From Microbacterium salsuginis (lineage in GTDB: Bacteria > Actinomycetota > Actinomycetes > Actinomycetales > Microbacteriaceae), in contig NZ_JABACI010000004.1 in the NCBI RefSeq assembly GCF_012524205.1, positions 310,001 to 374,000 on the forward strand: 64,000 nucleotides of DNA. The letters run 5' to 3'. Each line of letters opens with the position of its first letter. Within the stretch, counting starts at the first letter, position 1. Below are positions 43,175-56,611 of this stretch, in pieces. The translations under genes and the position numbers were made by a program. Below the pieces are notes generated by a model that did no database searches, had not been told where the DNA came from, and was given only the letters and a program-made list of their open reading frames with translations.

Positions 43175-43693
43175 TCAAGCCCGGCGAATCACTGTGTGCC
43201 GGTCAGCGCCATCGCCGTAGGACTCCGAGACGAAGCCGCGCTCGGCGACGATGTCGTGCACGAGCTTGCGCTCGTAGCTCGACATCGCAGGGAGGGAAGC
43301 CTGGGATGCGCCCCCCTCGAGTCGATCGATGGCCCGGCCCACCAGCTGCTCGAGCTGACGCTGGCGCGTGTCGCGCGAGCCACCGACGTCGAGGATCAGG
43401 CGTGAGAACCGGCCTGTGCGATTCTGCACCGCGATCCGCGTGAGCTCCTGCAGCGCCTGCACGGTGTCGGGGTCGGCGATCAGCGACACCGACCCGCCCT
43501 CCGGCGCCTGCACCGAAACGTAGGCGCGACCGGCCCGTACATCGAGATCGAGGTCTCCGTCGATGTCGGCGATGTCGAGCAGCCCCTCGATGAAGTCGGC
43601 CGCGACGTCGCCTTCCTCCTCGAGCTGCTCGACGGTGGCGGGTGCGCGGTCGACAGACGTGTCGACGGAGGAGTAGTCGGGCGACGTGCTCAT
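43175..43693 (-). CDS. Jag/KhpB-type R3H-domain RNA-binding protein
   Basis: 172 residues. After an acidic N-terminus comes a KH-like domain (about 60-110, LQELTRIAVQNRTGRFSRL) and the R3H domain whose signature is MSSYERKLVHDIVAERG. Binds single-stranded nucleic acid; partners with KhpA in firmicutes and affects envelope growth there. Second after yidC in the conserved rpmH-rnpA-yidD-yidC-jag-rsmG order. Confidence 0.94.
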   Translation of the reverse strand: MSTSPDYSSVDTSVDRAPATVEQLEEEGDVAADFIEGLLDIADIDGDLDLDVRAGRAYVSVQAPEGGSVSLIADPDTVQALQELTRIAVQNRTGRFSRLILDVGGSRDTRQRQLEQLVGRAIDRLEGGASQASLPAMSSYERKLVHDIVAERGFVSESYGDGADRHTVIRRA

Positions 43694-43735
43694 GGAGTCA
43701 TCCTCGAGGTGAGTTGGGAGAGAAGAGGAAGGGAT

Positions 43736-44872
43736 TCAGGATGCCGAGCCAGGGGCGCCGGTCGATCCAGGGCTCGCATCCTTCGAGCTCGGGCCCCCGG
43801 ATTTCGGTGCCTGCTTCTGGGCCTGCTTCTTCGCGCGCTGCTTGCCCACAGGCTGCTGGCGCTTCGGAGTCGCGGCACGGGCGCGCTCGGCCTCTTCGAA
43901 GAGGCGCTGCTGCTCGGCCTGGTACTTCTCCAGCGGCACGACCTTGCCCTGTGCGTCGATCGCCTTGCCCTTGCGAGCGAGGCGCTCTTCGCGAGCCTTC
44001 GCGGCATCCGAGCCGGGCGTCGGCATCTCGCGGATCACGAGGAACTGCTGACCCATCGTCCACAGGTTCGACACGAACCAGTAGATGACCACACCGAGCG
44101 GGAAGAAGACACCCGAGAAGACGAACGCGAAGGGCAGGACGTACAGCATGATCTTCTGCATCTGGTACGCCTGGCCGGTCTTGGCCTCGGGGGAGAGGTT
44201 CTTCGAGATGATCTGCAGCTGGGTGAAGAACTGCGAGGCGATCATCAGCACGACGAGCGTCAGCAGGATGACGATCGCGGCGGTGTTGCTCGTCTCGAAC
44301 GCCTGGATGAGCGTCTCGTGCAGCGACGCGACGCCGAACAGCTTCGCGTTGTAGAACTCCTGCGTCAGCTCCGGGTTGAGCAGGCCGACGCCGCCGATCC
44401 CCGCCACCGCGTGTCGCGTCACATCGTTGAGCACGCTGAACAGCGCGAAGAAGACGGGCATCTGAACGAGGAGCGGCAGGCAGCTCGACACCGGCGTCGT
44501 GCCGTGCTTCTTGTACAGCGCCATCGTCTCGCGGCTCATCGCCTCACGCGAGAGCTGATCCTTCTTGCCGCGGTACTTCTCCTGAACTTTTCGCAGTTCA
44601 GGAGCGATTTCCATCATCTTCCGCTGGCTCTTGATCTGCCGCACGAAGAGGGGGATCATCGCCGACCGCACGACGATCACGAGGCCGACGATCGCGAGCA
44701 CCCACGTGATGCCGTCGGCAGGCGGGAGGCCGATCGTGGTGAAGAGCCAGTGCCAGAAGACGAGCACTGCCTCGACGAGCCACTTCAGGGGCCAGAGGAT
44801 CGTACCGATGAGGTCGAATCCACCCGCCGGCGGCGGCGTCGGGGAGGGCGTGGAAGCCAGCAAGAGATCCAT
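43736..44872 (-). CDS. yidC: Membrane protein insertase YidC
   Basis: 378 residues, Gram-positive-like form without a large periplasmic domain. Transmembrane segments at about 23-50, 53-75, 128-150, 195-215 and 235-265. Conserved core: RKMMEIAPELRKVQEKYRGK in the cytoplasmic hairpin, HGTTPVSSCLPLLVQMPVFF, and the last helix pair VLPFAFVFSGVFFPLGVVIY. The basic C-terminal tail (KRQQPVGKQRAKKQAQK) may contact the ribosome. Inserts and folds membrane proteins with or without SecYEG. Confidence 0.97.
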   Translation of the reverse strand: MDLLLASTPSPTPPPAGGFDLIGTILWPLKWLVEAVLVFWHWLFTTIGLPPADGITWVLAIVGLVIVVRSAMIPLFVRQIKSQRKMMEIAPELRKVQEKYRGKKDQLSREAMSRETMALYKKHGTTPVSSCLPLLVQMPVFFALFSVLNDVTRHAVAGIGGVGLLNPELTQEFYNAKLFGVASLHETLIQAFETSNTAAIVILLTLVVLMIASQFFTQLQIISKNLSPEAKTGQAYQMQKIMLYVLPFAFVFSGVFFPLGVVIYWFVSNLWTMGQQFLVIREMPTPGSDAAKAREERLARKGKAIDAQGKVVPLEKYQAEQQRLFEEAERARAATPKRQQPVGKQRAKKQAQKQAPKSGGPSSKDASPGSTGAPGSAS

Positions 44873-44880
44873 GCGGCGGA

Positions 44881-45237
44881 TCAGTCCTTTCCGGTGGGGG
44901 CGGGCACGACGAAACCGTGTGGGGTCAGCGCGTGCCGGAAGTTCTTATGAGGAGGGACGTCGTCCACGCCGCCGGCCGCCCAGGGGTGGCAACGAGCGAT
45001 CCGCCGCGCCGTGAGCGCCGAGCCGACGAGGGCGCCATGCTGCTGCACCGCGCCGACGGCGTAGGCCGAGCACGACGGGTAGTACTTGCAGACGTCTCCA
45101 TAGGTGTGAGAGATGGTCGCACGGTAACCGTGGAGAAGAGCGAGAGCCGCGTTGCGGGGGAGCAGCGGGATGCTGCGGAGCAGATCGGATGCCTCGAACC
45201 GGGCGTCGCCGAGGGCGTAGGCCGGGAGGACGCTCAT
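44881..45237 (-). CDS. yidD: Membrane protein insertion efficiency factor YidD
   Basis: 118 residues. The YidD signature is complete: [35 protein letters not shown] and [15 protein letters not shown] followed by GGVDDVP. It has three conserved Cys. The ATG at 45237 overlaps the rnpA stop (ATGA); it ends eight bases before yidC. Thought to aid YidC-dependent insertion. Confidence 0.96.
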   Translation of the reverse strand: MSVLPAYALGDARFEASDLLRSIPLLPRNAALALLHGYRATISHTYGDVCKYYPSCSAYAVGAVQQHGALVGSALTARRIARCHPWAAGGVDDVPPHKNFRHALTPHGFVVPAPTGKD

Positions 45238-45569
45238 GCTGCTCTCCGTGCGAGGCACCGCGAGACCTCATCGCGCAGGTCGGCGAAGGACGCCGTCGCC
45301 GCACTGGGCAGCGCGCGGATCACGACGTCACTGCCATCGGCCACGGCCGGCAGCGACTCGGCGCACACCGCCTTGAGTCGTCGCCGGACGGTGTTGCGCA
45401 CCACAGCGCCTCCGACCTGACGACTCACGATGAAACCGAACCGCGCCGGACCTTCGGTCTCGACGCGGTTCACGTAGGTGATGGTGTGCGCTCCGGCACA
45501 GCGACGACCCCGACGGACGACGGCCTTGTATTCCGTCCCGCGGGTGAGTCGGTTCGGCCTCGCGAGCAC
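45234..45569 (-). CDS. rnpA: Ribonuclease P protein component
   Basis: 111 residues. The RNase P signature [16 protein letters not shown] and the preceding [12 protein letters not shown] are conserved, and [18 protein letters not shown] is the typical N-terminus. Cofactor of the catalytic RNA that matures tRNA 5' ends. Eight bases after rpmH, overlapping yidD. Confidence 0.97.
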   Translation of the reverse strand: MLARPNRLTRGTEYKAVVRRGRRCAGAHTITYVNRVETEGPARFGFIVSRQVGGAVVRNTVRRRLKAVCAESLPAVADGSDVVIRALPSAATASFADLRDEVSRCLARRAA

Positions 45570-45577
45570 CGCTCGGG

Positions 45578-45715
45578 TCAGGCCGAGAGCTCGGTGCGCC
45601 CCTTGGAGCGACGAGCCGAGAGGATGGCGCGGCCGGCGCGGGTGCGCATGCGGGCGCGGAAGCCGTGCTTCTTGGCGCGGCGGCGGTTGTTGGGCTGGAA
45701 GGTGCGCTTGCTCAT
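45578..45715 (-). CDS. rpmH: 50S ribosomal protein L34
   Basis: 45 residues, [19 protein letters not shown] at the N-terminus and a highly basic remainder ending GRTELSA; this matches bL34 throughout. First gene of the rpmH-rnpA-yidD-yidC-jag-rsmG operon, divergent from dnaA. Confidence 0.97.
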   Translation of the reverse strand: MSKRTFQPNNRRRAKKHGFRARMRTRAGRAILSARRSKGRTELSA

Positions 45716-45918
45716 GAGGGTTTTCTTCCGATCAGGTGTCACCGGGACGCTCGAGACCGGGGACGCTCTTACAAAGGGACTGCCGCGAGGGCATAAGTCA
45801 ACCGATTAAGGCTACGTCGAGTCGCCCGATAACTCAAACCGAGTGAGGAACGTGTCATTATGCCCCGGATCGCGAACTGGGCATGGCAGTGACACGCGGG
45901 CGAGTCCTACAGTGGAGT

Positions 45919-45947
45919 TTGCTCACACGACGCCCGCTGACTAGCGT
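45919..45947 (+). promoter_or_regulatory. Probable dnaA promoter
   Basis: TTGCTC at 45919-45924, 17-bp spacer, TAGCGT at 45942-45947. A DnaA box starts 12 bp downstream, near the expected transcription start, which suits autorepression by DnaA. Confidence 0.6.
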
Positions 45948-45958
45948 GGCTCCGGCAG

Positions 45959-45967
45959 TTATCCACA
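45959..45967 (+). promoter_or_regulatory. DnaA box in dnaA promoter region
   Basis: Perfect TTATCCACA, 58 bp before the dnaA start codon. Confidence 0.85.
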
Positions 45968-46024
45968 GGCCAGTCACGGCGATTCCGCGGCACCCGGTGG
46001 AATCATCAACAACCCGGGGGGGCC

Positions 46025-47470
46025 ATGTCACCGCACGAAGTCCCAGACGTCCCAGTCTGGTCAGCCGTGCTCGAAGAGCTCGTGAACGATGAGCGGATCA
46101 CGCCGCAGCTTCACGGATTCATCAGCCTCGCCGTTCCGCAGGGGGTCATGGGCGGCACCCTCTATCTCGATGTGCCCAACGACCTGACGGCCGCGCAGTT
46201 CACCAAGCGCATGCGCGCACCCATCATGGAGGCGCTCTCGCGCGTCGACCAGGAGGGCCAGAATCCGGCATCGACGTTCCGCGTCGTGGTCAATCCTGAT
46301 CTCGCCGACGCACACCTGACCGCACCCATCCCGATCCAGTCGGGCGCACTCGGCGGCAACCATCCCGCCCCCGGCCCATCGCCCGTCGGCCGCCCGCCGC
46401 TGGACGAGCCGGCCGAACCGGCATCCGTCTCGCGCAGCGACACCCGACTGAACCCCAAGTACACGTTCGACAACTTCGTCATCGGCCAGTCCAACCGCTT
46501 CGCGCATGCCGCCGCGGTCGCAGTCGCCGAAGCACCTGCCAAGGCGTACAACCCGCTGTTCATCTACGGCGACTCGGGCCTGGGCAAGACGCACCTTCTT
46601 CACGCGATCGGCGACTACGCGCTGAGTCTGTACGCCGGCATCCGCGTGCGGTACGTCTCGAGCGAGGAGTTCACGAACGACTTCATCAACTCGATCGCCA
46701 ACAACAGGGGTTCGGCATTCCAGGCGCGGTATCGCGACGTCGACATCCTGCTGATCGATGACATCCAGTTCCTGCAGGGCCGTGCCGAGACGCAGGAGGC
46801 GTTCTTCCACACCTTCAACCAGCTGCATGACCACGACAAGCAGGTCGTGATCACCAGCGATGTGCCCCCGAAGCACCTGACGGGCTTCGAGGACCGCATG
46901 CGCAGCCGGTTCGAGTGGGGCCTCATCACAGATGTGCAGGCGCCCGACCTCGAGACCCGCATCGCGATCCTGCGCAAGAAGGCGCAGTCCGAGCGGCTGC
47001 ACATCCCCGACGAGGTCCTCGAGTACATCGCCACGGTCGTCTCGAGCAACATCCGCGAGCTCGAGGGCGCCCTGATCCGCGTCTCCGCTTTTGCAAGCCT
47101 CAACCGCTCGACGCTCGACATGTCGCTCGCGCAGACCGTCCTGCGCGACATCGTCGACCAGGATGACGCCAACGTCATCTCGCCGACCGACATCATCACG
47201 GCGACCGCGGCATACTTCAAGCTCACCGTCGACGACCTGTACGGCTCGAGTCGCTCGCAGTCCGTCGCGACGGCTCGCCAGATCGCCATGTATCTGTGCC
47301 GTGAGCGCACGAGCCTGTCGCTGCCGAAGATCGGCCAGCTTTTCGGCAACCGCGATCACACCACCGTGATGTACGCCTATAAGAAGATCAGCGACCTCAT
47401 GAAAGAGCGTCGCTCGATCTACAACCAGGTCTCCGAGATCACGACTCAGCTGGGCCGCAACGGCCGCTGA
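46025..47470 (+). CDS. dnaA: Chromosomal replication initiator DnaA
   Basis: 481 residues. Domain I (1-80, VWSAVLEELVNDERITPQLH) and a short Pro-rich linker (about 115-135) precede the AAA+ domain: NPLFIYGDSGLGKTHLLHA (Walker A), ILLIDDIQFLQG (Walker B) and the arginine finger region DRMRSRFEWGL. Domain IV holds the DnaA-box helix-turn-helix, TARQIAMYLCRERTSLSLPK and GNRDHTTVMYAYKK. Starts at ATG 46025 after a G-rich stretch. Binds the boxes in the adjacent oriC. Confidence 0.99.
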   Translation: MSPHEVPDVPVWSAVLEELVNDERITPQLHGFISLAVPQGVMGGTLYLDVPNDLTAAQFTKRMRAPIMEALSRVDQEGQNPASTFRVVVNPDLADAHLTAPIPIQSGALGGNHPAPGPSPVGRPPLDEPAEPASVSRSDTRLNPKYTFDNFVIGQSNRFAHAAAVAVAEAPAKAYNPLFIYGDSGLGKTHLLHAIGDYALSLYAGIRVRYVSSEEFTNDFINSIANNRGSAFQARYRDVDILLIDDIQFLQGRAETQEAFFHTFNQLHDHDKQVVITSDVPPKHLTGFEDRMRSRFEWGLITDVQAPDLETRIAILRKKAQSERLHIPDEVLEYIATVVSSNIRELEGALIRVSAFASLNRSTLDMSLAQTVLRDIVDQDDANVISPTDIITATAAYFKLTVDDLYGSSRSQSVATARQIAMYLCRERTSLSLPKIGQLFGNRDHTTVMYAYKKISDLMKERRSIYNQVSEITTQLGRNGR

Positions 47471-47916
47471 CGCCGTGTGTCGGCATATGCCGCAAGAAGT
47501 CCTTGACACCCGTTGCGGACGGGGCCATTATTCGCGTTCTGCACAGTGTGGAAAACCTGTGGATAACTCTTCGGGGCTGCGGAAACGGCTGTGAAGATCT
47601 GTCGAAGCCCTGTGGATGGATTCCGGATGCCTGGAGACCCGGCATCCGGCATTCCAAAGTCCATCCGCAGCCGCTCCACAACTCACACGCGTGTGGTTTC
47701 GGTGTGCCGATTGGGATCGGGGGAGTTGTCCACAGTTTCCACAGCCGTTAACACCATGACAAAAGTCCTTCTCATTGAAACCGTCCGATCACCTTTGCGG
47801 TGGACAGACCGGTGGAAGCGTCGCTCGCCAAGAGCGGGACTGGCATTCGGCAGACGTGCCACTAGCATGAGAACCCCGAGCCCGCAGCCTGCGGGTCCGC
47901 TGCAGAGGGAGCGTTC
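47471..47916. other. oriC (dnaA-dnaN intergenic region)
   Basis: 446 bp, no gene. DnaA-box-like sites in both orientations: TGTGGAAAA 47547-47555, TGTGGATAA 47558-47566 (perfect), TGTGGATGG 47611-47619, TTGTCCACA 47726-47734 and GTTTCCACA 47735-47743. Several further TCCACA fragments are present. The AT-richest stretch, a possible unwinding element, is around 47740-47790 (GTTAACACC, AAAAGTCC). TAGCAT at 47863-47868 is a candidate dnaN -10. Confidence 0.9.
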
Positions 47917-49068
47917 GTGAAGTTCCACGTCAATCGCGATGTGTTCAGCGAAGCCGTATCGTTCGTCGTCAAGCTCCTGCCGCAGCGCAACCCCCAGCCG
48001 ATCCTCGCCGGCGTGCTGATCGAGGCATCCTCCGACGGACTGTCCCTCGCCGCCTTCGACTACGAGGCCTCGGCGCGGACGACGATCGAAGCCACCGTCG
48101 ACGAGCCCGGCACGATCCTCGTGCACGGCCGGCTTCTCTCCGACATCGCCAGCCGGCTCCCGAACGCTCCGATAGAGATCGCCGTCGATGAAGACAACGG
48201 CATCCTCCTCACCTGCGGTTCGGCTCGGTTCACCCTGGCCTCGATGCCGGTGCAGGAGTATCCGGCGATTCCCGAGGTCTCGGGCGACTCGGGACTCGTT
48301 CCCGGCGAGGATTTCGCCACGGCGATCGCGCAGGTCGCTTTCGCGGCATCGCGCGATGACGTGACCCCCGTGCTCACCGGCGTGCAGCTCGAGGTGTCGG
48401 GCACGAGTCTCAGCCTTGTCGCCACCGACCGCTACCGCGTGGCGCTGCGCGAGATCCCGTGGGATGGCGGCGGTACAGCTTCGGAGGAATCGACCACGGC
48501 GCTCGTGCCGGCGCGCACCCTGACCGAAGTCGGCAAGACCTTCGCGCACGGCGGCGACATCTCCATCGCCTTCTCGGGAACCGGCGATCGCGAGATCATC
48601 GCGTTCACGGCGGGCAACAAGACGGTCACGTCGCTGCTGATCAAGGGCAACTTCCCGCCGGTTCGCCGGCTGTTCCCCGAGCAGACCGAGCACCACGCCG
48701 TGGTCAACACCGCCGACCTCGCCGAGGCGGTGCGCCGTGTGTCGCTCGTGCTGGACCGCTCGGCACCGCTGCGGTTCACGTTCACAACGGATGCCGTGTC
48801 GATGGATGCTTCCGGCACCGAGCAGGCGCGCGCGACCGAGTCGGTCGATGCCAACCTCGTCGGCGAGGACGTCACGCTCGGTCTGAACCCGCAGTACCTG
48901 CTCGAGTCACTCGGCGCGGTGAAGAGCGAGTTCGTCCGCATCACGTTCACGTCGAGCGAGAACGCCAACAAGCTCAGCCCCGTGCTCATCACCCCGCAGA
49001 CGTCGGTGGACCGGGCCGGTGAAGAGTCGTTCCGCTACCTCCTGCAGCCCAACCTGCTGCTGCGCTGA
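47917..49068 (+). CDS. dnaN: DNA polymerase III beta subunit (sliding clamp)
   Basis: 383 residues, the three-domain clamp fold in repeat: VNRDVFSEAVSFVVKLLPQR, then FATAIAQVAFAASRDDVTPV and FTSSENANKLSPVLI near the C-terminus. Tethers polymerase III to DNA. GTG start at 47917 preceded by GAGGGAGC. No gnd gene separates it from recF, unlike in some Actinobacteria. Confidence 0.98.
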   Translation: MKFHVNRDVFSEAVSFVVKLLPQRNPQPILAGVLIEASSDGLSLAAFDYEASARTTIEATVDEPGTILVHGRLLSDIASRLPNAPIEIAVDEDNGILLTCGSARFTLASMPVQEYPAIPEVSGDSGLVPGEDFATAIAQVAFAASRDDVTPVLTGVQLEVSGTSLSLVATDRYRVALREIPWDGGGTASEESTTALVPARTLTEVGKTFAHGGDISIAFSGTGDREIIAFTAGNKTVTSLLIKGNFPPVRRLFPEQTEHHAVVNTADLAEAVRRVSLVLDRSAPLRFTFTTDAVSMDASGTEQARATESVDANLVGEDVTLGLNPQYLLESLGAVKSEFVRITFTSSENANKLSPVLITPQTSVDRAGEESFRYLLQPNLLLR

Positions 49069-49114
49069 CCTCCGGGAGCGCCCGCATCGCCGGGGCGACG
49101 TCGGGCCGTCGAAC

Positions 49115-49120
49115 TAGGCT
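49115..49120 (+). promoter_or_regulatory. -10 box of a leaderless recF transcript
   Basis: TAGGCT followed by six bases and the recF GTG at 49127; no ribosome-binding site is seen. Confidence 0.5.
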
Positions 49121-49126
49121 TGACCG

Positions 49127-50293
49127 GTGATCGTGGAGCAGCTGAGTCTCGTGGACTTCCGCAACTATGCGGCGGCCGATGTGACTCTCGTTCCCGGTCC
49201 GAACGTCTTCGTCGGCCGCAACGGTCAGGGCAAGACCAATCTCGCCGAGGCGATCGCGTTCTTCGCGACTCTCGGGTCTCATCGCGTGTCGAACGATGCG
49301 CCGATGGTGCGCGATGGAGCGGATGCCGCGATCATCCGCGCGCGGCTCGCCCACGGTGAGCGCCGCGTGCAGCTCGAGGCGCAGGTCAACCGGCAGGGAT
49401 CCAACAAGGCGCGCGTGAACGGCTCCGCGGTCAAGCCCTCCGAGCTTCCGAGGTATGCGCAGGTCGTTCTGTTCGCGCCGGAGGATCTCCAGATCGTCCG
49501 CGGCGACCCGTCGGCGCGTCGCCGCTTCGCCGATCAGCTGCTGGTGCAGCGGGCACCCCGCATGTCCGGCGTGCTCGGCGACTACGACCGCGTGCTCAAG
49601 CAGCGCACCGCTCTGCTCAAATCGGCCAGGGCGCGTGGCGTCCGTGGCGACGCGCTGTCGACGCTCGACGTGTGGGACGACAAGCTCGTCACGCTCGGCA
49701 CGCAGGTCATCCAGGCGCGGCTGGCCCTCGCCGCCGACCTGGCCGCACCGCTCGCCGCGGCCTACACCTCGATCGCCGGCGCCGACCACGATCCCGAGAT
49801 CGAATGGGCGCTGTCGATCCGCGGGAACGACCCCGACAGCGATGACGCCGGCACGCCGGCTGTCGTCACCGCCGACGTCGCCGACATCGCCGCGCAGTTC
49901 CGTGAGGCGCTGGCCGCCCGCCGCGTTGCTGAGCTGGATCGGGGACTCACACTCGTCGGTCCGCATCGCGACGATCTGCTGCTGCGGATCCGCGGACTTC
50001 CGGTCAAGGGGTACGCGTCGCACGGGGAATCCTGGTCGGTGGCGCTCTCGCTCCGGCTGGCGTCCGCCGAACTGCTGCGGGAAGAGTCTCTGCTCGGAGA
50101 TCCGGTGCTGATCCTCGACGACGTCTTCGCGGAGCTCGACACCGATCGCCGCGCGCGGCTGGCCGGACTCGCCGGAGACTACGAGCAGGTCGTGGTGACC
50201 GCGGCCGTCGAAGGCGATGTTCCCGACATCCTGCGCGCGCGCATGGTGCGGGTGGAGGCGGGCCGGATCGTGGAGGAGGCGACGGATGCCTGA
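49127..50293 (+). CDS. recF: DNA replication/repair protein RecF
   Basis: 388 residues of the SMC-like ABC ATPase class. MIVEQLSLVDFRNYAAAD, Walker A VGRNGQGKTNLAEAIAF, the signature SHGESWSVALSLRLASAE, and Walker B VLILDDVFAELD are all visible. Loads RecA at gaps with RecOR. It starts at GTG 49127 (alternative GTG 49133). Overlaps the next gene by 8 bp. Confidence 0.97.
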   Translation: MIVEQLSLVDFRNYAAADVTLVPGPNVFVGRNGQGKTNLAEAIAFFATLGSHRVSNDAPMVRDGADAAIIRARLAHGERRVQLEAQVNRQGSNKARVNGSAVKPSELPRYAQVVLFAPEDLQIVRGDPSARRRFADQLLVQRAPRMSGVLGDYDRVLKQRTALLKSARARGVRGDALSTLDVWDDKLVTLGTQVIQARLALAADLAAPLAAAYTSIAGADHDPEIEWALSIRGNDPDSDDAGTPAVVTADVADIAAQFREALAARRVAELDRGLTLVGPHRDDLLLRIRGLPVKGYASHGESWSVALSLRLASAELLREESLLGDPVLILDDVFAELDTDRRARLAGLAGDYEQVVVTAAVEGDVPDILRARMVRVEAGRIVEEATDA

Positions 50294-50798
50294 GGGCACG
50301 GGTGCCCCGGAGGGCGAGACCCCGCGCATCCCCGAGACGATCGCGACCTATCTGCGGCTGCGAGGGCTCGAGCCGTCGGCGCGCACCTTCCGTAAGAAGC
50401 GACGTCGTGTCGTCGACGACGAGAACGCGCCGTTCACACCGGGGCGCGATCCGCGCGGAGTGGGCGACGTGCTCGCCGACCTCACGCGCGAGGCCGGCTG
50501 GGACAAGGAGCTGGCTCGCGAAGACGTCGTGCGCGCATGGGCCGAGGTCGCCGGCGAAGACACCGCGCGGCACACGCGCCCGGTCGCCTTCTCGGAGGGT
50601 TCGCTCACCGTCCAGGCCGATTCGACGGCGTGGGCGAAGCAGCTGCAGCTGATGAGGGCGCACATCCTGTCGGAGATCGTCCGCCGGTTCCCCGACGCGG
50701 GGGTCACAGCGGTGCGCTTCATCGGGCCGGACGTCCCCTCCTGGAAATGGGGTCCCAGAACGATTCCAGGGCGTGGCCCGCGCGATACCTACGGTTGA
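50286..50798 (+). CDS. DciA-type (DUF721) helicase-loader protein
   Basis: 170 residues. The N-terminus is basic (FRKKRRRVVDD) and disordered; the KH-like DUF721 domain covers about 55-150 with WAEVAGEDTARHTRPVAFSEG and LTVQADSTAWAKQLQLM. DciA is the ancestral DnaB-interacting initiation factor in bacteria that lack DnaC/DnaI, and its place between recF and gyrB is characteristic of Actinobacteria. ATG at 50286 overlaps the recF end. Confidence 0.93.
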   Translation: MPEGTGAPEGETPRIPETIATYLRLRGLEPSARTFRKKRRRVVDDENAPFTPGRDPRGVGDVLADLTREAGWDKELAREDVVRAWAEVAGEDTARHTRPVAFSEGSLTVQADSTAWAKQLQLMRAHILSEIVRRFPDAGVTAVRFIGPDVPSWKWGPRTIPGRGPRDTYG

Positions 50799-50875
50799 GG
50801 CATCTCTGAAGGTGTCCGGAGGGATTTCCTGGCCTCAGCGGGGCGCGTACGCCGCGTGACCGGGCCGAAAACCGA

Positions 50876-52957
<2,082 letters not shown>

Positions 52958-53011
52958 ATACATGGTCGTGGGCGTCTCGTCTCGCGCAGACCCGCATGGG
53001 GCGAGCGAAGC

Positions 53012-53101
53012 GAGCCGAAATGTCGCTCAACGACCGGCACATCCTCGCTCGTTGAGCGAGGAGCGAAGCGACGAGACGAAACGCAGAAGACGAAAGACGA
53101 G
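53012..53101. repeat. Intergenic inverted-repeat element between gyrB and gyrA
   Basis: Arms TCGCTCAACGA (53023-53033) and TCGTTGAGCGA (53049-53059), 15-bp spacer, followed by GAGCGAAGCGACGAGACGAA. The same words recur at 61732-61849, and a diverged version in the array near 39 kb. Probably a small dispersed repeat; no coding potential. Confidence 0.7.
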
Positions 53102-53103
53102 AC

Positions 53104-55727
<2,624 letters not shown>

Positions 55728-55731
<4 letters not shown>

Positions 55732-56132
55732 GCACGGTAGCCGACAAGCTCGCGAAGAAATCCAGCAGCAAGACCAGCGCCAAGCAGGTGCGCCTGCGCT
55801 TGGTGTACATCGACTTCTGGTCCGCAGTGAAGCTGTCGTTCCTGGGAGCGATCGCGATCGCCGTCGTCACCGTGGTGTCGTTCATCGTGGTGTACCTCGT
55901 CGTCCAGACGACGGGGCTCATCGCCGAGGCCGACAAGTTCTTCGGCAGCTTCACCGATGGCAGCATCCTGCTGTCGGACTTCGTGAGCTTCCCGCAGGTG
56001 CTCGCGTTCTCGGCGGTCGTCGCCATCCTCAATCTCGTCGTCGTCACGGTGCTCGGCGCCGTGGTCGCCGGCATCTACAACCTGGCGGTCAAGGTGACGG
56101 GTGGCCTGCTCGTCGGCTTCACTTCCAACTGA
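55728..56132 (+). CDS. DUF3566 transmembrane protein
   Basis: 134 residues. Two transmembrane helices (about 36-64 and 88-112) and the conserved [20 protein letters not shown], plus a C-terminal [20 protein letters not shown]. The gene is almost always downstream of gyrA in Actinobacteria; function unknown. ATG overlaps the gyrA stop (ATGA). Confidence 0.92.
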
Positions 56133-56184
56133 ATCCACGGCCGATCCCGGTCGACCTCGATTCGTGAAATCGTCGTTCGTCGGG

Positions 56185-56190
56185 TAAAGT
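56185..56190 (+). promoter_or_regulatory. Candidate promoter -10 for tRNA-Ile
   Basis: TAAAGT, 37 bp before the tRNA-Ile gene; a weak TTCGTG lies 18 bp upstream of it. Confidence 0.35.
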
Positions 56191-56226
56191 CTTGGAGGTT
56201 GCGGGGCGCGAGCGCCGCACCGAAAC

Positions 56227-56300
56227 GGGGCTATAGCTCAGGCGGTTAGAGCGCTTCACTGATAATGAAGAGGTCCCAGGTTCAAGTCCTGGTAGCCCCA
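56227..56300 (+). tRNA. tRNA-Ile (GAT anticodon)
   Basis: 74 nt cloverleaf. Acceptor stem GGGGCTA / TAGCCCC, D-arm TAGCTCAGGCGGTTAGAGC, anticodon stem-loop CTTCA-CTGATAA-TGAAG with GAT, T-arm with GGTTCAAGTCC, discriminator A. CCA is not encoded. Standard neighbour of gyrA in Actinobacteria. Confidence 0.97.
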
Positions 56301-56311
56301 CACTTTGCCCC

Positions 56312-56384
56312 GGGGCCTTAGCTCAGTTGGTAGAGCGCCTGCTTTGCAAGCAGGATGTCAGGAGTTCGAATCTCCTAGGCTCCA
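56312..56384 (+). tRNA. tRNA-Ala (TGC anticodon)
   Basis: 73 nt cloverleaf. Acceptor GGGGCCT / AGGCTCC (one G-U pair), D-arm TAGCTCAGTTGGTAGAGC, anticodon loop TTTGCAA with TGC, T-arm GGAGTTCGAATCTCC, discriminator A. It lies 11 bp after tRNA-Ile. The last 13 bases plus three more are repeated at 56529-56544. Confidence 0.97.
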
Positions 56385-56387
56385 CAA
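56372..56387 (+). repeat. Direct repeat copy 1 (tRNA-Ala 3' end), att-like
   Basis: CTCCTAGGCTCCACAA at the 3' end of tRNA-Ala. The identical 16 bp are found at 56529-56544, the pattern left by site-specific integration into a tRNA gene. Confidence 0.6.
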
Positions 56388-56395
56388 CGTGGATC

Positions 56396-56416
56396 AGCCG
56401 GCCCGAAGGGTCGGCT
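56396..56416 (+). terminator. Probable terminator of the tRNA pair
   Basis: Stem AGCCGGCCC / GGGTCGGCT (one G-U pair) with a GAA loop, followed by TATT; 11 bp after tRNA-Ala. Confidence 0.55.
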
Positions 56417-56528
56417 TATTCACGTTATAGGGCACGGCGATTCGAACAGGCGGCGAAGCCGCGTTCGATGGGCCCACGGCGCAGAGGCTCCGCACGACGC
56501 GCCAGCGGCGCGTGGAGAGCGCCGGGGA

Positions 56529-56544
56529 CTCCTAGGCTCCACAA
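56529..56544 (+). repeat. Direct repeat copy 2, att-like
   Basis: Identical CTCCTAGGCTCCACAA, 157 bp from copy 1, with no tRNA body upstream. The DNA between holds no integrase or other gene. Confidence 0.6.
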
Positions 56545-56551
56545 GAAGAAC

Positions 56552-56577
56552 GAAGCCGGTCCTGCGGGACCGGCTTC
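56552..56577 (+). terminator. Strong hairpin terminator
   Basis: Perfect 11-bp stem GAAGCCGGTCC / GGACCGGCTTC with a TGCG tetraloop, followed by TTCGTCGTTT. Located right after the second att-like repeat. Confidence 0.7.
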
Positions 56578-56611
56578 TTCGTCGTTTCGGCACCGGTGGA
56601 TAGGGTGAAGC

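Larger units (their letters stand above)
45716..46024. other. rpmH-dnaA divergent intergenic region
   Basis: 309 bp with promoters for both genes and one DnaA box. For rpmH the minus strand carries TTGACT (plus-strand 45796-45801) with a poorly defined TTTGTAA-like -10 near 45769-45776, spacing about 19. The dnaA promoter and DnaA box are listed separately. Confidence 0.7.

Noticed and set aside
56529..56577. A third tRNA gene near the second CTCCTAGGCTCCACAA
   Set aside because: There is no D-arm, anticodon arm or 5' acceptor half upstream of it; only the 3' end is duplicated.
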